A program made the translations under genes and the position numbers. Shown in pieces: positions 8,041 to 16,376 of a stretch of 40,262 bases of DNA; the first letter of the stretch is position 1; each line of letters opens with the position of its first letter. The notes under the pieces were generated by a model. It was not told the origin of the DNA, did not search any database, and saw only the letters and a list, made by a program, of their open reading frames with translations. The DNA comes from Rhodospirillales bacterium (GTDB lineage Bacteria; Pseudomonadota; Alphaproteobacteria; CACIAM-22H2): positions 1 to 40,262 of the forward strand of contig CANFCX010000012.1 in NCBI GenBank assembly GCA_947445225.1, in the 5' to 3' direction.

Positions 8041-8115
8041 GCCGGCGTAGCTCAGGGGTAGAGCAGCGCATTCGTAATGCGCGGGTCGGGGGTTCAATTC
8101 CCTCCGCCGGCACCA
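8041..8115 (+). tRNA. tRNA-Thr (anticodon CGT)
   Basis: A complete 75-base cloverleaf. The acceptor stem GCCGGCG (8041-8047) pairs with CGCCGGC (8105-8111). The D arm is GCTC/GAGC. The anticodon stem GCGCA/TGCGC encloses TTCGTAA, giving anticodon CGT (reads ACG, Thr). The T loop is TTCAATT. The 3' CCA is encoded (8113-8115). A strong hairpin follows 19 bases later. No integrase gene or duplicated 3' end was seen nearby, so there is no sign that this tRNA is an occupied attachment site. Confidence 0.95.
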
Positions 8116-8134
8116 TACTACCAATGACGGCCTC

Positions 8135-8165
8135 ACCCTCGCCGCGATGTTATCGCGGTGAGGGT
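8135..8165. terminator. long hairpin between tRNA-Thr and the methyltransferase pseudogene
   Basis: ACCCTC-G-CCGCGAT pairs with ATCGCGG-T-GAGGGT around a GTT loop, a 14-pair stem with one G-T wobble. It lies 19 bases past the tRNA 3' end and covers the stop codon of the convergent gene. There is no T tract on either side, but the stem strength suggests bidirectional termination or tRNA 3' processing. Confidence 0.55.
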
Positions 8166-9297
8166 ATTCGGAATAACACCGCCCCGGCTTTCCACAGCGA
8201 CCCGAATAGTGCCGAACAGAATTCGAGGCTCGGAGTCGCCCGGGCCGAGTTTCGCAGTTCGCCGATCATCCGGCAGCCATCGATAGATCGAAGCAGATCG
8301 ACAGCCCATCGTGGGAATGTTGCCTCTCCGTTCGGTCGAACCATGCGACAGGCCTCAAAATCTAGCCTTACGTCCAGCCGCCAAGCTGGCACAAACTCTA
8401 GAAAGCGTGGGTTGGAGAAATCGAGCCGATACTCCGCCTGGTCGCGGGCGGGTTTGCATGCCACAAAACTATGCAATGAGTGCGCGGTCATTAGCGGTTC
8501 CATCGCCTCCCAGATTTTTTGTTCCGGCAGAGCGGCGATGAGTTGGCAGAGGTCTGCGGAAAAATGAAGTTCCGGGTAATACATCGCGTTATCGATCCAG
8601 CCCTGCAGGACAAGGCCAGCACCAGCCAGCAAATCCATGCAATCGGCGACCGTATAGCTACGATCTCGCCCGTGTAGGAATAAGTCGATGATGCCGGAAC
8701 TGTACCCGATATCCTCAACTTGCTTGATGGCAGCATGAATCGGGTGGCTGGTTTTGAGTTGCGCAATCAGTTTGCGCACGATCTCTACCGACCTTTCGTC
8801 CTGGGAGAGCGCGAGCGATCGGCAAAACGATTGGATCGTCTCGACGGCGAACCGACCGTACTTCGCATAGAGCATGAGCTCGATTGCGCCATCGTCTTTG
8901 AGACAACCCGCAAGGGCACGCGCACCCACCACCGGATCGGCTAGGTGATGCAGGACGCCGTCGCAGAAGATGAGATCGAACTGGGTCCGAAGCTCGGCTG
9001 CTCCCTCGGGTTGGCCAACCCGTACTTCTCTTTGAGCCGACGCTCGTTGGCCAGCGCGGCTTGGCTCACGTCGATGCCGACCACGCGGGCATGACGGTCG
9101 CCGAGGGCGAGTTGTGCGGCCTGATTGGTGCCGCATCCCGCCACGAGTATATCGATACCCTCCCAGTATTCGCGCGTCGGAAAGTAAAAAAGATAAGAGT
9201 TGTTGGACGTTGATTGTCTTAGCTCGTCGGCAGGCCTTGGGTAGGGCCAGATTTCATATTGCCTCGCGACGGCGTCGTTTAGCGGTGAGTCCTTCAT
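8150..9297 (-). pseudogene. SAM-dependent methyltransferase gene with frameshift/deletion
   Basis: Two overlapping frames make up one damaged gene. From the ATG at 9297 the first 96 residues read as a class I methyltransferase: RQYEIWPYPRP, then the SAM loop ILVAGCGTNQAAQLA and VVGIDVSQAAL, up to KYGLAN (codon 9012-9010). That frame then degenerates to a stop at 8941. The rest of the fold resumes in another frame at 9007 with EGAAELRTQFDLIFCDGVLHH and continues 285 residues to 8150. About eight codons present in the neighbouring copy (LELRQLPI) are missing at the junction, so this is a deletion with frameshift and not just a one-base error. The last 100 residues form an extra domain I do not recognise. 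If expressed, only fragments would be made unless a hybrid with the upstream copy forms. Confidence 0.75.
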
Positions 9298-9323
9298 CGG
9301 CGGGATTTCACCATCACCGGCCT

Positions 9324-9662
9324 TCAGGGCAACCGAATGACGATCGGCAACTGGCGGAGTTCAAGGTTCGAGAGGCCGTATTTCTCCTTGAGCGCGGATT
9401 CGTGACGCAGCGCCGCGCTGGTCACGTCGATGCCCAGCACCCGCGCGGTGGGATTGTGGAGCGCGATCGATGCCGCCTGGGTCGTGCCGCATCCCGCGGA
9501 GAGAATATTAAGACCCTCGGGGTACGCCGCCATGCGCGGCCAGAACTGCTGAAATGCGTTCTTTGGATCGCATACGAGCAACGGCAAGTCGTCGTTTGGC
9601 GGCGGATACGGCCATACTTCGTATTGCCGCGAAATAACGTCGTTCAGCGGGGAGTCGTTCAT
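9324..9662 (-). pseudogene. truncated upstream paralogue of the methyltransferase (N-terminal half only)
   Basis: 112 residues starting MNDSPLNDVISRQYEVWPYP, with SAM loop ILSAGCGTTQAASIA and VLGIDVTSAAL. It ends VIRLP-stop just after NLELRQLPI, where the methyltransferase fold should continue with the DLI..GVLHHL strand. It is about half identical to the N-terminus of the gene 365 bases downstream and shares its leader AAATCCCGCCG before the ATG, so the two are tandem paralogues. It lacks the second half of the Rossmann fold and is unlikely to be active alone. Joining its residue 107 (position 9342) to position 9007 of the next copy would recreate a normal family sequence. Confidence 0.7.
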
Positions 9663-9840
9663 CGGCGGGATTTAATCATCCTCGCCCGCCTTGCGCCAGC
9701 CGGCATTCCGGGCGCAAGCCGGGTAGTGGACGAAGGCCCGCCGCGCGCGTTAGAAACCGCCCAGGCTTGTGGCCGCCGCCGTCACTTGCGCCTAAATCCA
9801 CACGGCGTGCTGCACCGGCGTGTTTCAACGGAGACCGAGA

Positions 9841-10770
9841 ATGGCCGAACGATCCGCGAAGTGGCTGCAGGACAATGCGGCGTATCTCGAGAAAATCTCG
9901 AACCTGTCCTTCGAGAACCGGCGATGGAACAAGCGGTCCTTGGCCGAAACCCGGGATTTCCTAGGGCCCTGGCGGCACAACATCCGGCTGCCTTTCGGCG
10001 TCTACACCGCCCATGTGCCCGATCATTACCCGTCGCACCAGGTCATCATGCGGGTGATCAACCATCACCTCGATGGCGGATTCGCCGGGAAGCGGATCGT
10101 CGATATCGGGTGCCTCGAAGCGTATTTCGCGGCCGAATGCGCCCTGCAGGGCGCCGAGGTGCTGGGCATCGACGGCAAGGCGATCAACATCAAAAAATGC
10201 GAATTCGTGAAGTCGGCGCTGGGCATCGAGACTATTTCCTTCGCCGAGGACGACGCCATGAACGTCACGCGGCGAAAATACGGCAGGTTCGACGTCTCGC
10301 TCGTACTCGGTCTCCTCTATCACCTCGACGATCCCTTCACCTTCCTGAAGAACATGGCGGATCTGACAGAAGAATTCATGGTTTTGGAAACCCATGTCGG
10401 CCTTCCCGGCACGCCGAGGACGCTGCGCGGCGGGTGGCGGCCCGAATTGTCGGGTATGAAACGTTTCAAACGCGGCGGGCGCACCTACGAGGGCCGGACC
10501 TATCGCGAATTCGATCGCGGCACGAGCCAGGTGTTCAAGGACCTGTCGTCCACGGCCTCGCTCACGAACGACCTCTCGATCTGGCTCAGTGATGAATCGC
10601 TCGTGGACCTGTTGCACGATGTCGGATTCGAGGCGACCTTCCGCTACATGTTCCCGCGCGACCGCGAAGATTTGTGGTGGTCGGACATGCGGCGCGACGC
10701 CCGCGTGTTGATGGTCGCGGTCAGAAAACAAAGGCCGCTTCGCTCGCGCATCTTTGGCAAAGCGCGGTGA
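9841..10770 (+). CDS. class I SAM-dependent methyltransferase (CmoB/DUF1698-like)
   Basis: 309 residues. The methyltransferase core begins about residue 70: KRIVDIGCLEAYFAAECALQ (motif I), then EVLGIDGKAINIKKCEFVKS, an acidic EDDAMNV, and FDVSLVLGLLYHLDDPFTFL (motif IV and the following helix). The style matches the CmoB-like group, which includes tRNA and glycan/lipid modifiers; the carboxy-SAM binding set of true CmoB was not verified. ATG 9841 with GGAG upstream is preferred over ATG 9820. It is divergent from the broken methyltransferase pair and close to a GT41 enzyme, which favours a glycan or surface target. That is inference. Confidence 0.8.
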   Translation: MAERSAKWLQDNAAYLEKISNLSFENRRWNKRSLAETRDFLGPWRHNIRLPFGVYTAHVPDHYPSHQVIMRVINHHLDGGFAGKRIVDIGCLEAYFAAECALQGAEVLGIDGKAINIKKCEFVKSALGIETISFAEDDAMNVTRRKYGRFDVSLVLGLLYHLDDPFTFLKNMADLTEEFMVLETHVGLPGTPRTLRGGWRPELSGMKRFKRGGRTYEGRTYREFDRGTSQVFKDLSSTASLTNDLSIWLSDESLVDLLHDVGFEATFRYMFPRDREDLWWSDMRRDARVLMVAVRKQRPLRSRIFGKAR

Positions 10771-10798
10771 CTTGACCGCGGACGGGTCGGCTTCGGCG

Positions 10799-11413
10799 CT
10801 ATCGCAGGAATTCGGCCGTCAGCAGCTCGGCGGATCGGATATCGTCTTTGCTCAAGCGGTTGCCGACCAAATCGCGTTCGATTTCCGAGGCCGTGTTTCC
10901 CAGGATCATCGCGGCGTTCAACCAGGCATAAGCGACGAGGAAATCGCGGGTCGACCGCCCGGTCATTGAATATTCGCGGCCGAGAAATTCGGCGCACAAT
11001 GCCGCTTGGGCGCGGCGGTGCTCTGTTAATCCTTTGCCTTGGCGGGCGAGGCGTTCGGCCCATTTTGCCTTCTGGGCGATCTCCTGCGCGAAATCCCCGC
11101 CGCTCGTGGGGTAGATGGAGAATAACTCGAACTGCGCGCCGGGGTGATCCCGTTCGGCGGCCTGGCCGAGCCACCGCAACGCGGCCACGGCGTCTTTCCG
11201 GACGCCGTTGCCGCCGTCGAGGAGAATCGCGCCCATCAGGAATTGCGCTTCGGCATCACCCGATTCGGCGGGAGGGCGCAGCGCCTCGATTGCCGCCGGC
11301 CACTGGCCGCGATCATAGAAGCCGCGACCGCCGGCGGTCTGAGCCGTAAGCGGCGCCACGGCGGCGGCGGCGATCACCGCGCTCAGCACGATTGGACATG
11401 CCAACCGGTTCAT
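10799..11413 (-). CDS. exported Sel1-repeat protein
   Basis: 204 residues from ATG 11413. The N-terminus MNRLACPIVLSAVIAAAAVA with an alanine-rich cleavage region (APLTAQ) is a signal peptide, so the protein should be periplasmic. A Sel1-like repeat is visible in SGDAEAQFLMGAILLDGGNG followed by AALRWLGQAAERDHPGAQFE; the second half is helical with weaker repeats. The frame is open far upstream, but the ATG overlapping the zapE stop as ATGA makes this start and translational coupling likely. Sel1 proteins are adaptor scaffolds; its partner is unknown. Confidence 0.75.
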   Translation of the reverse strand: MNRLACPIVLSAVIAAAAVAPLTAQTAGGRGFYDRGQWPAAIEALRPPAESGDAEAQFLMGAILLDGGNGVRKDAVAALRWLGQAAERDHPGAQFELFSIYPTSGGDFAQEIAQKAKWAERLARQGKGLTEHRRAQAALCAEFLGREYSMTGRSTRDFLVAYAWLNAAMILGNTASEIERDLVGNRLSKDDIRSAELLTAEFLR

Positions 11414-12597
11414 TCCATGGCCTCCCGCGGAATATGGCGCAAAGCCAGATAGTCGGCGGATTGCATCTCCATCAAACGCGACGCCGTGCGGCGGAAATCG
11501 ACCGCGCCCTCGCCCGATGGGTAAAGCCGATCCGGCGGGGCCGCCGCGGCGCAGATCAATTTGGTTCGATGTTCGTAGAGGGCGTCGATCAGGGTGATGA
11601 AACGCCTGGCCTCGTTGCGACGGTCGGCGTCCAGCAGCGGGATATCGTCGATGACCACCGTGGGGAAGCTCCCGGCAAGGGCGAGGTAATCGGCCGCGCC
11701 CAGCGGCTTGGAGCAAAGGTCGGCGAAAGACATGCGGGCCACGCCGCGGGCGGCTTGGGGCACGATCAAGGTCCGGCCCTGGACGGCGATTTCCGCCCTT
11801 TCCCCCTGTTCGTCATCGGTGAGTTTGAAGAACGCCGCGTCAAGCGCGGAAGCGGCCGTGGGGCCAAGCGGGGTGTGGTAGATCGGCATGGTGAGGATGC
11901 GGTCGCGCCGATAGTCGCGATCTCCATCGAGATGAACGACGTCCAGGCGGCGCTTGATCAGATCGATGAACGGAAGAAAACGTTCCCGCTGCAATCCGTT
12001 GCGATAGAGATCGTCGGGCGCGGTGTTCGAGGTCGCCACCACAACGACGCCGAGCGCGAAAAGCTGCTCGAACAGGCGGCCCAGGATCATGGCGTCGGCG
12101 ATATTGGTCACCTGGAACTCGTCGAAGCACAACAAACGGGACTCGTCGGCGATCTTGCGCGCGAGCGGGGCAATCGGATCCTTGCCCTCGCGATCCTGCA
12201 GGTTCTTCTGCCGCCATTTGTGCATGCGCGCATGCGCCTCCAGCATGAAGGCATGGAAATGGACGCGGCGTTTCGCCGCCATCGGTGATGCCGCGAAGAA
12301 CAAATCCATCAGCATCGACTTGCCGCGCCCGACGCCGCCAACCAGGTAAAGACCGCGCGGCGGCGCCGCCGTCCGCCGCGAAAGGCCCAATCGGCCGTGC
12401 CACGTCGTCTTTACCGCGTCGCGGCCATGGCTGGACAACGCCGCGTGAAGCGCCTGCAATCTTTCGGCCGCCCATTCCTGAATCGGATCGAAGGCGATAT
12501 CGCCTGAAGCGATCCCAGCTTGAAACGCGGCGAGAGGACCGCCGCCCGCGGACGGAAGAGGTGCCGCGGCCACCGGAGCGGGCATTGCTTTCTTCAT
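11410..12597 (-). CDS. zapE: cell division protein ZapE (AFG1-family ATPase)
   Basis: 395 residues. Walker A is in GLYLVGGVGRGKSMLMDLFF and Walker B in RLLCFDEFQVTNIADAMIL, followed by the sensor segment VVVVATSNTAPDDLYRNGLQR and the catalytic-arginine region RERFLPFIDLIKRR. These match the ZapE/AFG1 family. ZapE acts at the Z-ring under stress or low oxygen; the related mitochondrial AFG1 handles membrane proteins. The start at 12597 has a GGAAA site. The next gene, a Sel1-repeat protein, overlaps it by four bases. Confidence 0.92.
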   Translation of the reverse strand: MKKAMPAPVAAAPLPSAGGGPLAAFQAGIASGDIAFDPIQEWAAERLQALHAALSSHGRDAVKTTWHGRLGLSRRTAAPPRGLYLVGGVGRGKSMLMDLFFAASPMAAKRRVHFHAFMLEAHARMHKWRQKNLQDREGKDPIAPLARKIADESRLLCFDEFQVTNIADAMILGRLFEQLFALGVVVVATSNTAPDDLYRNGLQRERFLPFIDLIKRRLDVVHLDGDRDYRRDRILTMPIYHTPLGPTAASALDAAFFKLTDDEQGERAEIAVQGRTLIVPQAARGVARMSFADLCSKPLGAADYLALAGSFPTVVIDDIPLLDADRRNEARRFITLIDALYEHRTKLICAAAAPPDRLYPSGEGAVDFRRTASRLMEMQSADYLALRHIPREAME

Positions 12598-12703
12598 GGT
12601 GTTTCCAACGTAGCGTCCGCTGGGCTCCGGTCAATGCCCGATCGGCAACGCAGACGCGGCGGCGCCAAGCCGATAAGATGCGGCCCGTGCTCCAAAATCG
12701 CGC

Positions 12704-14128
12704 GTGAACCCCGCTGCCATGTCGGCCGATCCATTTTCAACAATATCCACGCTGGCCGAGCGGCGCCGCTGGCGAATCGACGCCGCCTTCGCCAACGAGG
12801 CGCAGGCGGGGGTGCGTCTGGCGGCGCAGGCCAAATTGGCGGCCGTGTCCATTATCGCGTTTTGGATATTGGTCAATTTCAACGCACCCGCCGGCTACTA
12901 CGACATTCTGACGCTTTCGGGTTTCGCCATCACGGGGCTTCTCCAGCTTCATCTGGCCCGCGCCCGGCTGCATCGGGCCTGGTTCAAATACGCCTTCATG
13001 TCGCTCGATATCCTGTTGCTGACCTATTTGATTACGGTACCCAACCCGCTTCGAGTCCATGACTTGCCGGTCGCCATGGAATTGCGGGAGGCCAGCTTCG
13101 CGAACTATTTTCTCCTTCTGCCGCTTGCCGCCCTCAGTTATTCGCCGGGCTTCGTGTTGTGGACCGGGTTCACCGCGGCGCTGGCGCGCGGCGTGGGCGT
13201 CGCCTGGATTCTCATGCAACCGGGCACGATTGGCGGACTCGCGCCGCCGCCGGGTCTATCGGCGGATGAAATCCTGGCCCGGCGCCTCGATACGCACTTC
13301 GTCGACCTGCTGGTTGTAATCTACGAAATCCTTGTCTACTTGGTCGCGACCGGGATGTTGACCGCCGTCGTTGCCCGCGTGCGCAAACTGGTCCAGCGCC
13401 AAGCCATCGCCGAGCGCGCCCGCGGCAACCTCGCCCGTTATTTCTCCCCGAACCTTGTTGATGAGCTGACCGATACCGACCAAGCGCTGGGGACCGGACG
13501 GGCCCAGAACGTCGTCGTTCTGTTCACCGACATCGTCGGCTTCACCGGGTTGACCGCCACAATCCCGCCGGCCAAGACCATGGAGTTGTTGCGTAAATTC
13601 TTCGGCCGCCTCGAGGACGAGGTGTTCCGTCAGGGTGGCACGATCGACAAATTCATCGGTGACGGCCTGATGGCGACCTTCGGCACGTTGAAACCCGCTC
13701 CCGACGATCCCTTACGCGCATTGCGCTGCGCCAAGGGAATCGTGCGCGCCGTGCAGGCATGGAACGAACAACGGCTCCAACAAGGCGAACCCCCGATCAG
13801 GATCGGGGTTGGCGCTCATTACGGCCCGGTCGTCGTCGGCGATGTCGGGGGGGAGCGCCGCGTCGAGTTCACCGTGGTCGGCGATACTGTCAATGTCGCC
13901 AGCCGATTGGAAAAGCTAACTCGCGCGCTCCAAGCCGATATCGCCGTCAGCGCCGATTTGCTGGCTGCGGCGCGGACCTTGCCGGATTCCGCGGCCGACC
14001 TCGCCGGATTTTTCGATTGCGGGGACCGGCTGCTGCCCGGACGGGAACAGGCCATAGGGGTTTGGAGTCTCAGCCTGGGCCGAGCGGCGAGTCCGGCGGC
14101 GCGGCCGAAACTCCGCGCGGAGTCCTGA
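12704..14128 (+). CDS. membrane-bound class III adenylate cyclase
   Basis: 474 residues. The N-terminal half has several hydrophobic segments (around residues 44-60, 66-86, 95-112, 130-170 and 205-225) forming a membrane anchor with no recognised sensor. The catalytic domain (about 245-440) has both metal aspartates, in LFTDIVGFTG and DKFIGDGLMATFG, the substrate lysine of IDKF, and the VVGDTVNVASRLE segment with the Asn and Arg needed for catalysis. It should therefore be active and make cAMP. GTG 12704 is used; ATG 12719 is an alternative. It is followed after 24 bases by gloB and then a glutathione transferase, suggesting one transcript. Confidence 0.88.
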   Translation: MNPAAMSADPFSTISTLAERRRWRIDAAFANEAQAGVRLAAQAKLAAVSIIAFWILVNFNAPAGYYDILTLSGFAITGLLQLHLARARLHRAWFKYAFMSLDILLLTYLITVPNPLRVHDLPVAMELREASFANYFLLLPLAALSYSPGFVLWTGFTAALARGVGVAWILMQPGTIGGLAPPPGLSADEILARRLDTHFVDLLVVIYEILVYLVATGMLTAVVARVRKLVQRQAIAERARGNLARYFSPNLVDELTDTDQALGTGRAQNVVVLFTDIVGFTGLTATIPPAKTMELLRKFFGRLEDEVFRQGGTIDKFIGDGLMATFGTLKPAPDDPLRALRCAKGIVRAVQAWNEQRLQQGEPPIRIGVGAHYGPVVVGDVGGERRVEFTVVGDTVNVASRLEKLTRALQADIAVSADLLAAARTLPDSAADLAGFFDCGDRLLPGREQAIGVWSLSLGRAASPAARPKLRAES

Positions 14129-14152
14129 GCCGTCCTCGACGGGCATCGCGTC

Positions 14153-14923
14153 ATGGCAGCCATGCTCATCGAACAAATCCCGGTCTTGCGCGACAATTAT
14201 GTCTACCTGGCGCGTGACGCGATGACCCTGGCGACGGCCGCGATCGATCCGTCGGTGCACGAGCCGGTGCTGGAGCGCCTCGCCGAACTTGGGTGGCGGC
14301 TGACCCACATCCTTAACACCCATCACCATGGCGACCATGTCGGGGGCAATTTGGCTCTGAAGGAGGCGACGGGATGCACGATCGTTGGACCGCTCGCCGA
14401 TCGCGATCGCATCCCAGGCATCGATATCGCTTTGGGTGATGGCGAGAATTTTTTTCTCGGCGGGCAGCGAGCGACGGTCTTCGACATCCCCGGCCACACA
14501 CGCGGTCACATCGCCTATTGGTTTCCCGACCGCGCCGCGTTGTTTTGCGGCGATACGCTCTTTGCGCTGGGCTGCGGACGTTTGTTCGAGGGCACGCCGC
14601 GCCAGATGTGGGAATCGCTGCTCAAACTGCGCGGGTTGCCGGACGATACCGCGGTGTATTGCGGCCATGAATACACCCAGGCCAATGCCCGCTTCGCCCT
14701 AACCATCGATCCCGACAATCCCAGCCTTCGCCAGCGGGCGCGCGCGGTGGACGCGGCGCGTGCGCGCAACCTGTCCACGGTGCCGTCGCTCCTGGCGGAT
14801 GAACGCGCGACCAATCCGTTCCTGCGCGCCGACCACCCGGGCGTGGCGCGAGCGGTCGGACTCGAAGGTGTCGATGCCGTTACGGTTTTCACGGAAATTC
14901 GGCGCCGCAAGGATGTTTTCTGA
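14153..14923 (+). CDS. gloB: hydroxyacylglutathione hydrolase (glyoxalase II)
   Basis: 256 residues of the metallo-beta-lactamase fold, hydrolysing S-lactoylglutathione in methylglyoxal detoxification. The binuclear metal motif THHHGDH is at 56-62. Further ligands occur in PGHTRGHIAYW and LFCGDTLFALGCGRLFEGTP, and the C-terminal YCGHEYTQANARFA is the glyoxalase II signature. The C-terminal KD-F end helps bind glutathione in the family. The gene sits between an adenylate cyclase and a glutathione transferase on the same strand, so a common electrophile-stress role is plausible. Confidence 0.95.
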   Translation: MAAMLIEQIPVLRDNYVYLARDAMTLATAAIDPSVHEPVLERLAELGWRLTHILNTHHHGDHVGGNLALKEATGCTIVGPLADRDRIPGIDIALGDGENFFLGGQRATVFDIPGHTRGHIAYWFPDRAALFCGDTLFALGCGRLFEGTPRQMWESLLKLRGLPDDTAVYCGHEYTQANARFALTIDPDNPSLRQRARAVDAARARNLSTVPSLLADERATNPFLRADHPGVARAVGLEGVDAVTVFTEIRRRKDVF

Positions 14924-14941
14924 GAACGCGATAGGTGGATC

Positions 14942-15544
14942 ATGAAACTTCGTTATTCGCCCTTTTCACCCTATGCCCGCAAAGTCGCCGTCGTCGCCAT
15001 CGAAGTCGGCCTCGATGCGCGGCTTGATCGCATCAACACGATTCCCAACGACGCCGCCGGCGACCTGAAAAAGGACAACCCCCTCGGCAAGGTGCCGGTG
15101 TTACTAACCGATGACGGCGAGGCGCTGTACGATTCCCCGGTGATCTGCGAGTACCTCGACAGTCACGCCATGGGCGCCAAGGTCTTCCCGGAGGCGGGCA
15201 GGGAACGTTGGCGGGCGTTGCGGCTTCAGGCGTTGGCGGATGGCGTCATGGACGCAGCCCTATTGTGCCGAGAGGAGAGCCGTCGACCGCCGGACAGACA
15301 ATACCCGGACTGGGTTTCTCGGCAGAAATCCAAGGTGAACCAGGCTCTGGACGATTTGGAAAAACGCGTTGGCGAACTGGACGGAAAGCTGACGATCGGC
15401 CAGATCGCCGTCGGTTGCGCGCTCGGCTACCTCGATTTCCGCTTCGCCGCCGACGATTGGCGGAAGGCGAGGCCGAAACTCGCCAAATGGTATGAATCGT
15501 TCGCCAGGCGCCCGTCGATGCTGACGACCCGGCACCAGGGATAA
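14942..15544 (+). CDS. glutathione S-transferase family protein
   Basis: 200 residues. The N-terminal thioredoxin-like domain starts MKLRYSPFSPYARKVAVVA, with the cis-proline in GKVPVLL and the glutathione-binding pair in YDSPVICEYLD. The C-terminal helical domain contains LTIGQIAVGCALGYLDFRF, the position of the conserved N-capping box. The start is supported by AGGTGG before the ATG. It is last in the cyclase-gloB-GST run, ahead of a strong terminator. Substrate unknown. Confidence 0.9.
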   Translation: MKLRYSPFSPYARKVAVVAIEVGLDARLDRINTIPNDAAGDLKKDNPLGKVPVLLTDDGEALYDSPVICEYLDSHAMGAKVFPEAGRERWRALRLQALADGVMDAALLCREESRRPPDRQYPDWVSRQKSKVNQALDDLEKRVGELDGKLTIGQIAVGCALGYLDFRFAADDWRKARPKLAKWYESFARRPSMLTTRHQG

Positions 15545-15546
15545 CG

Positions 15547-15585
15547 GGCTCCGCGCCACCCGTGTGATCGCGGAGCCGGTTTTTT
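15547..15585 (+). terminator. intrinsic terminator after the cyclase-gloB-GST run
   Basis: GGCTCCGCG (15547-15555) pairs perfectly with CGCGGAGCC (15569-15577), followed by GG and six T. This is a classic Rho-independent terminator, three bases past the GST stop and abutting the convergent phaB stop. Confidence 0.88.
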
Positions 15586-16307
15586 CAGATCAAATACTGG
15601 GCGCCATTGACGGTGAGCGTCGATCCGTTGACGAAGCCGGCGTCGTCGGCCGCGAGGAAGGCCACGCAACGCGCCACGTCTTCGGCGGTTCCCAACCGCC
15701 CAGCCGGGATTTGCGCCACGATCTTCTCAAGAACCTCCGGCTTCACGGCCTGCACCATTTCGGTGGCGATGTAACCCGGGGCGACGGCGTTCACGGTGAT
15801 GCCCTTGTTTGCGTTCTCCAACGCCAAGGCCTTGGTGAAGCCGATCATTCCAGCCTTGGCCGCGGCGTAATTGGACTGGCCGAACTGCCCTTTTTGCCCG
15901 TTGATCGACGCGATATTCACGATGCGGCCGAAGCTGCGCTCGCGCATCGATTCGATGACCAGCCGGCTCATGTTAAAGCAGGAGGTCAGGTCCGTTTCGA
16001 TGACCGTACTCCATTGTTCGGGCGTCATGCGGTGGAGGGTGACGTCGCGGGTGATGCCGGCATTGTTGACAAGGACGTCAACCGGTCCAAGCTCCAGAAC
16101 GACTTTTGCTAGACCCTCCCGGCACGCGTCGAATTTCGCGACGTCCCATTTGAAGGACTTGATGCCGGTTTCCTGGCTGAATTTCGCCGCCGCCGCATCG
16201 TTTCCCGCGTAATTGGCGGCGACGCGACAGCCAGCCGCCTTCAAGGCCTTCGAAATCGCCTCGCCAATGCCCCGGGTTCCGCCGGTGACGACTGCCACAC
16301 GCGCCAT
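15585..16307 (-). CDS. phaB: acetoacetyl-CoA reductase
   Basis: 240-residue short-chain dehydrogenase. It reduces acetoacetyl-CoA to (R)-3-hydroxybutyryl-CoA with NADPH, the second step of PHB synthesis. The nucleotide loop TGGTRGIG is at 8-15, NNAG at 81-84, and the catalytic S134, Y147 and K151 are all present. GITRDVTLHRMTPEQW and the ending VNGSTLTVNGAQYL are typical of PhaB and not of FabG. It has a good GGAG site and follows phaA after 69 bases, so it is the last gene of the phaE-C-A-B operon. Confidence 0.93.
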   Translation of the reverse strand: MARVAVVTGGTRGIGEAISKALKAAGCRVAANYAGNDAAAAKFSQETGIKSFKWDVAKFDACREGLAKVVLELGPVDVLVNNAGITRDVTLHRMTPEQWSTVIETDLTSCFNMSRLVIESMRERSFGRIVNIASINGQKGQFGQSNYAAAKAGMIGFTKALALENANKGITVNAVAPGYIATEMVQAVKPEVLEKIVAQIPAGRLGTAEDVARCVAFLAADDAGFVNGSTLTVNGAQYLI

Positions 16308-16376
16308 GCCTTATCTCCGTGATGCTTTTAGTTGAATCCAGACTCGGTCAAAGAGCCGAGCGTTCCCGCCGCGCGA

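Noticed and set aside
8041-8115. tRNA-Thr as integration site of a mobile element
   Set aside because: No integrase, no repeat of the tRNA 3' end and no other mobile genes seen in the window.
9001-9015. Programmed frameshift in the methyltransferase gene
   Set aside because: No slippery heptamer or pausing structure at the junction, and about eight codons are missing, which a ribosomal shift would not explain.
9114-10592. + strand frame spanning the methyltransferase pseudogenes and the CmoB-like gene
   Set aside because: Crosses a divergent promoter region and reads the intact methyltransferase out of frame.
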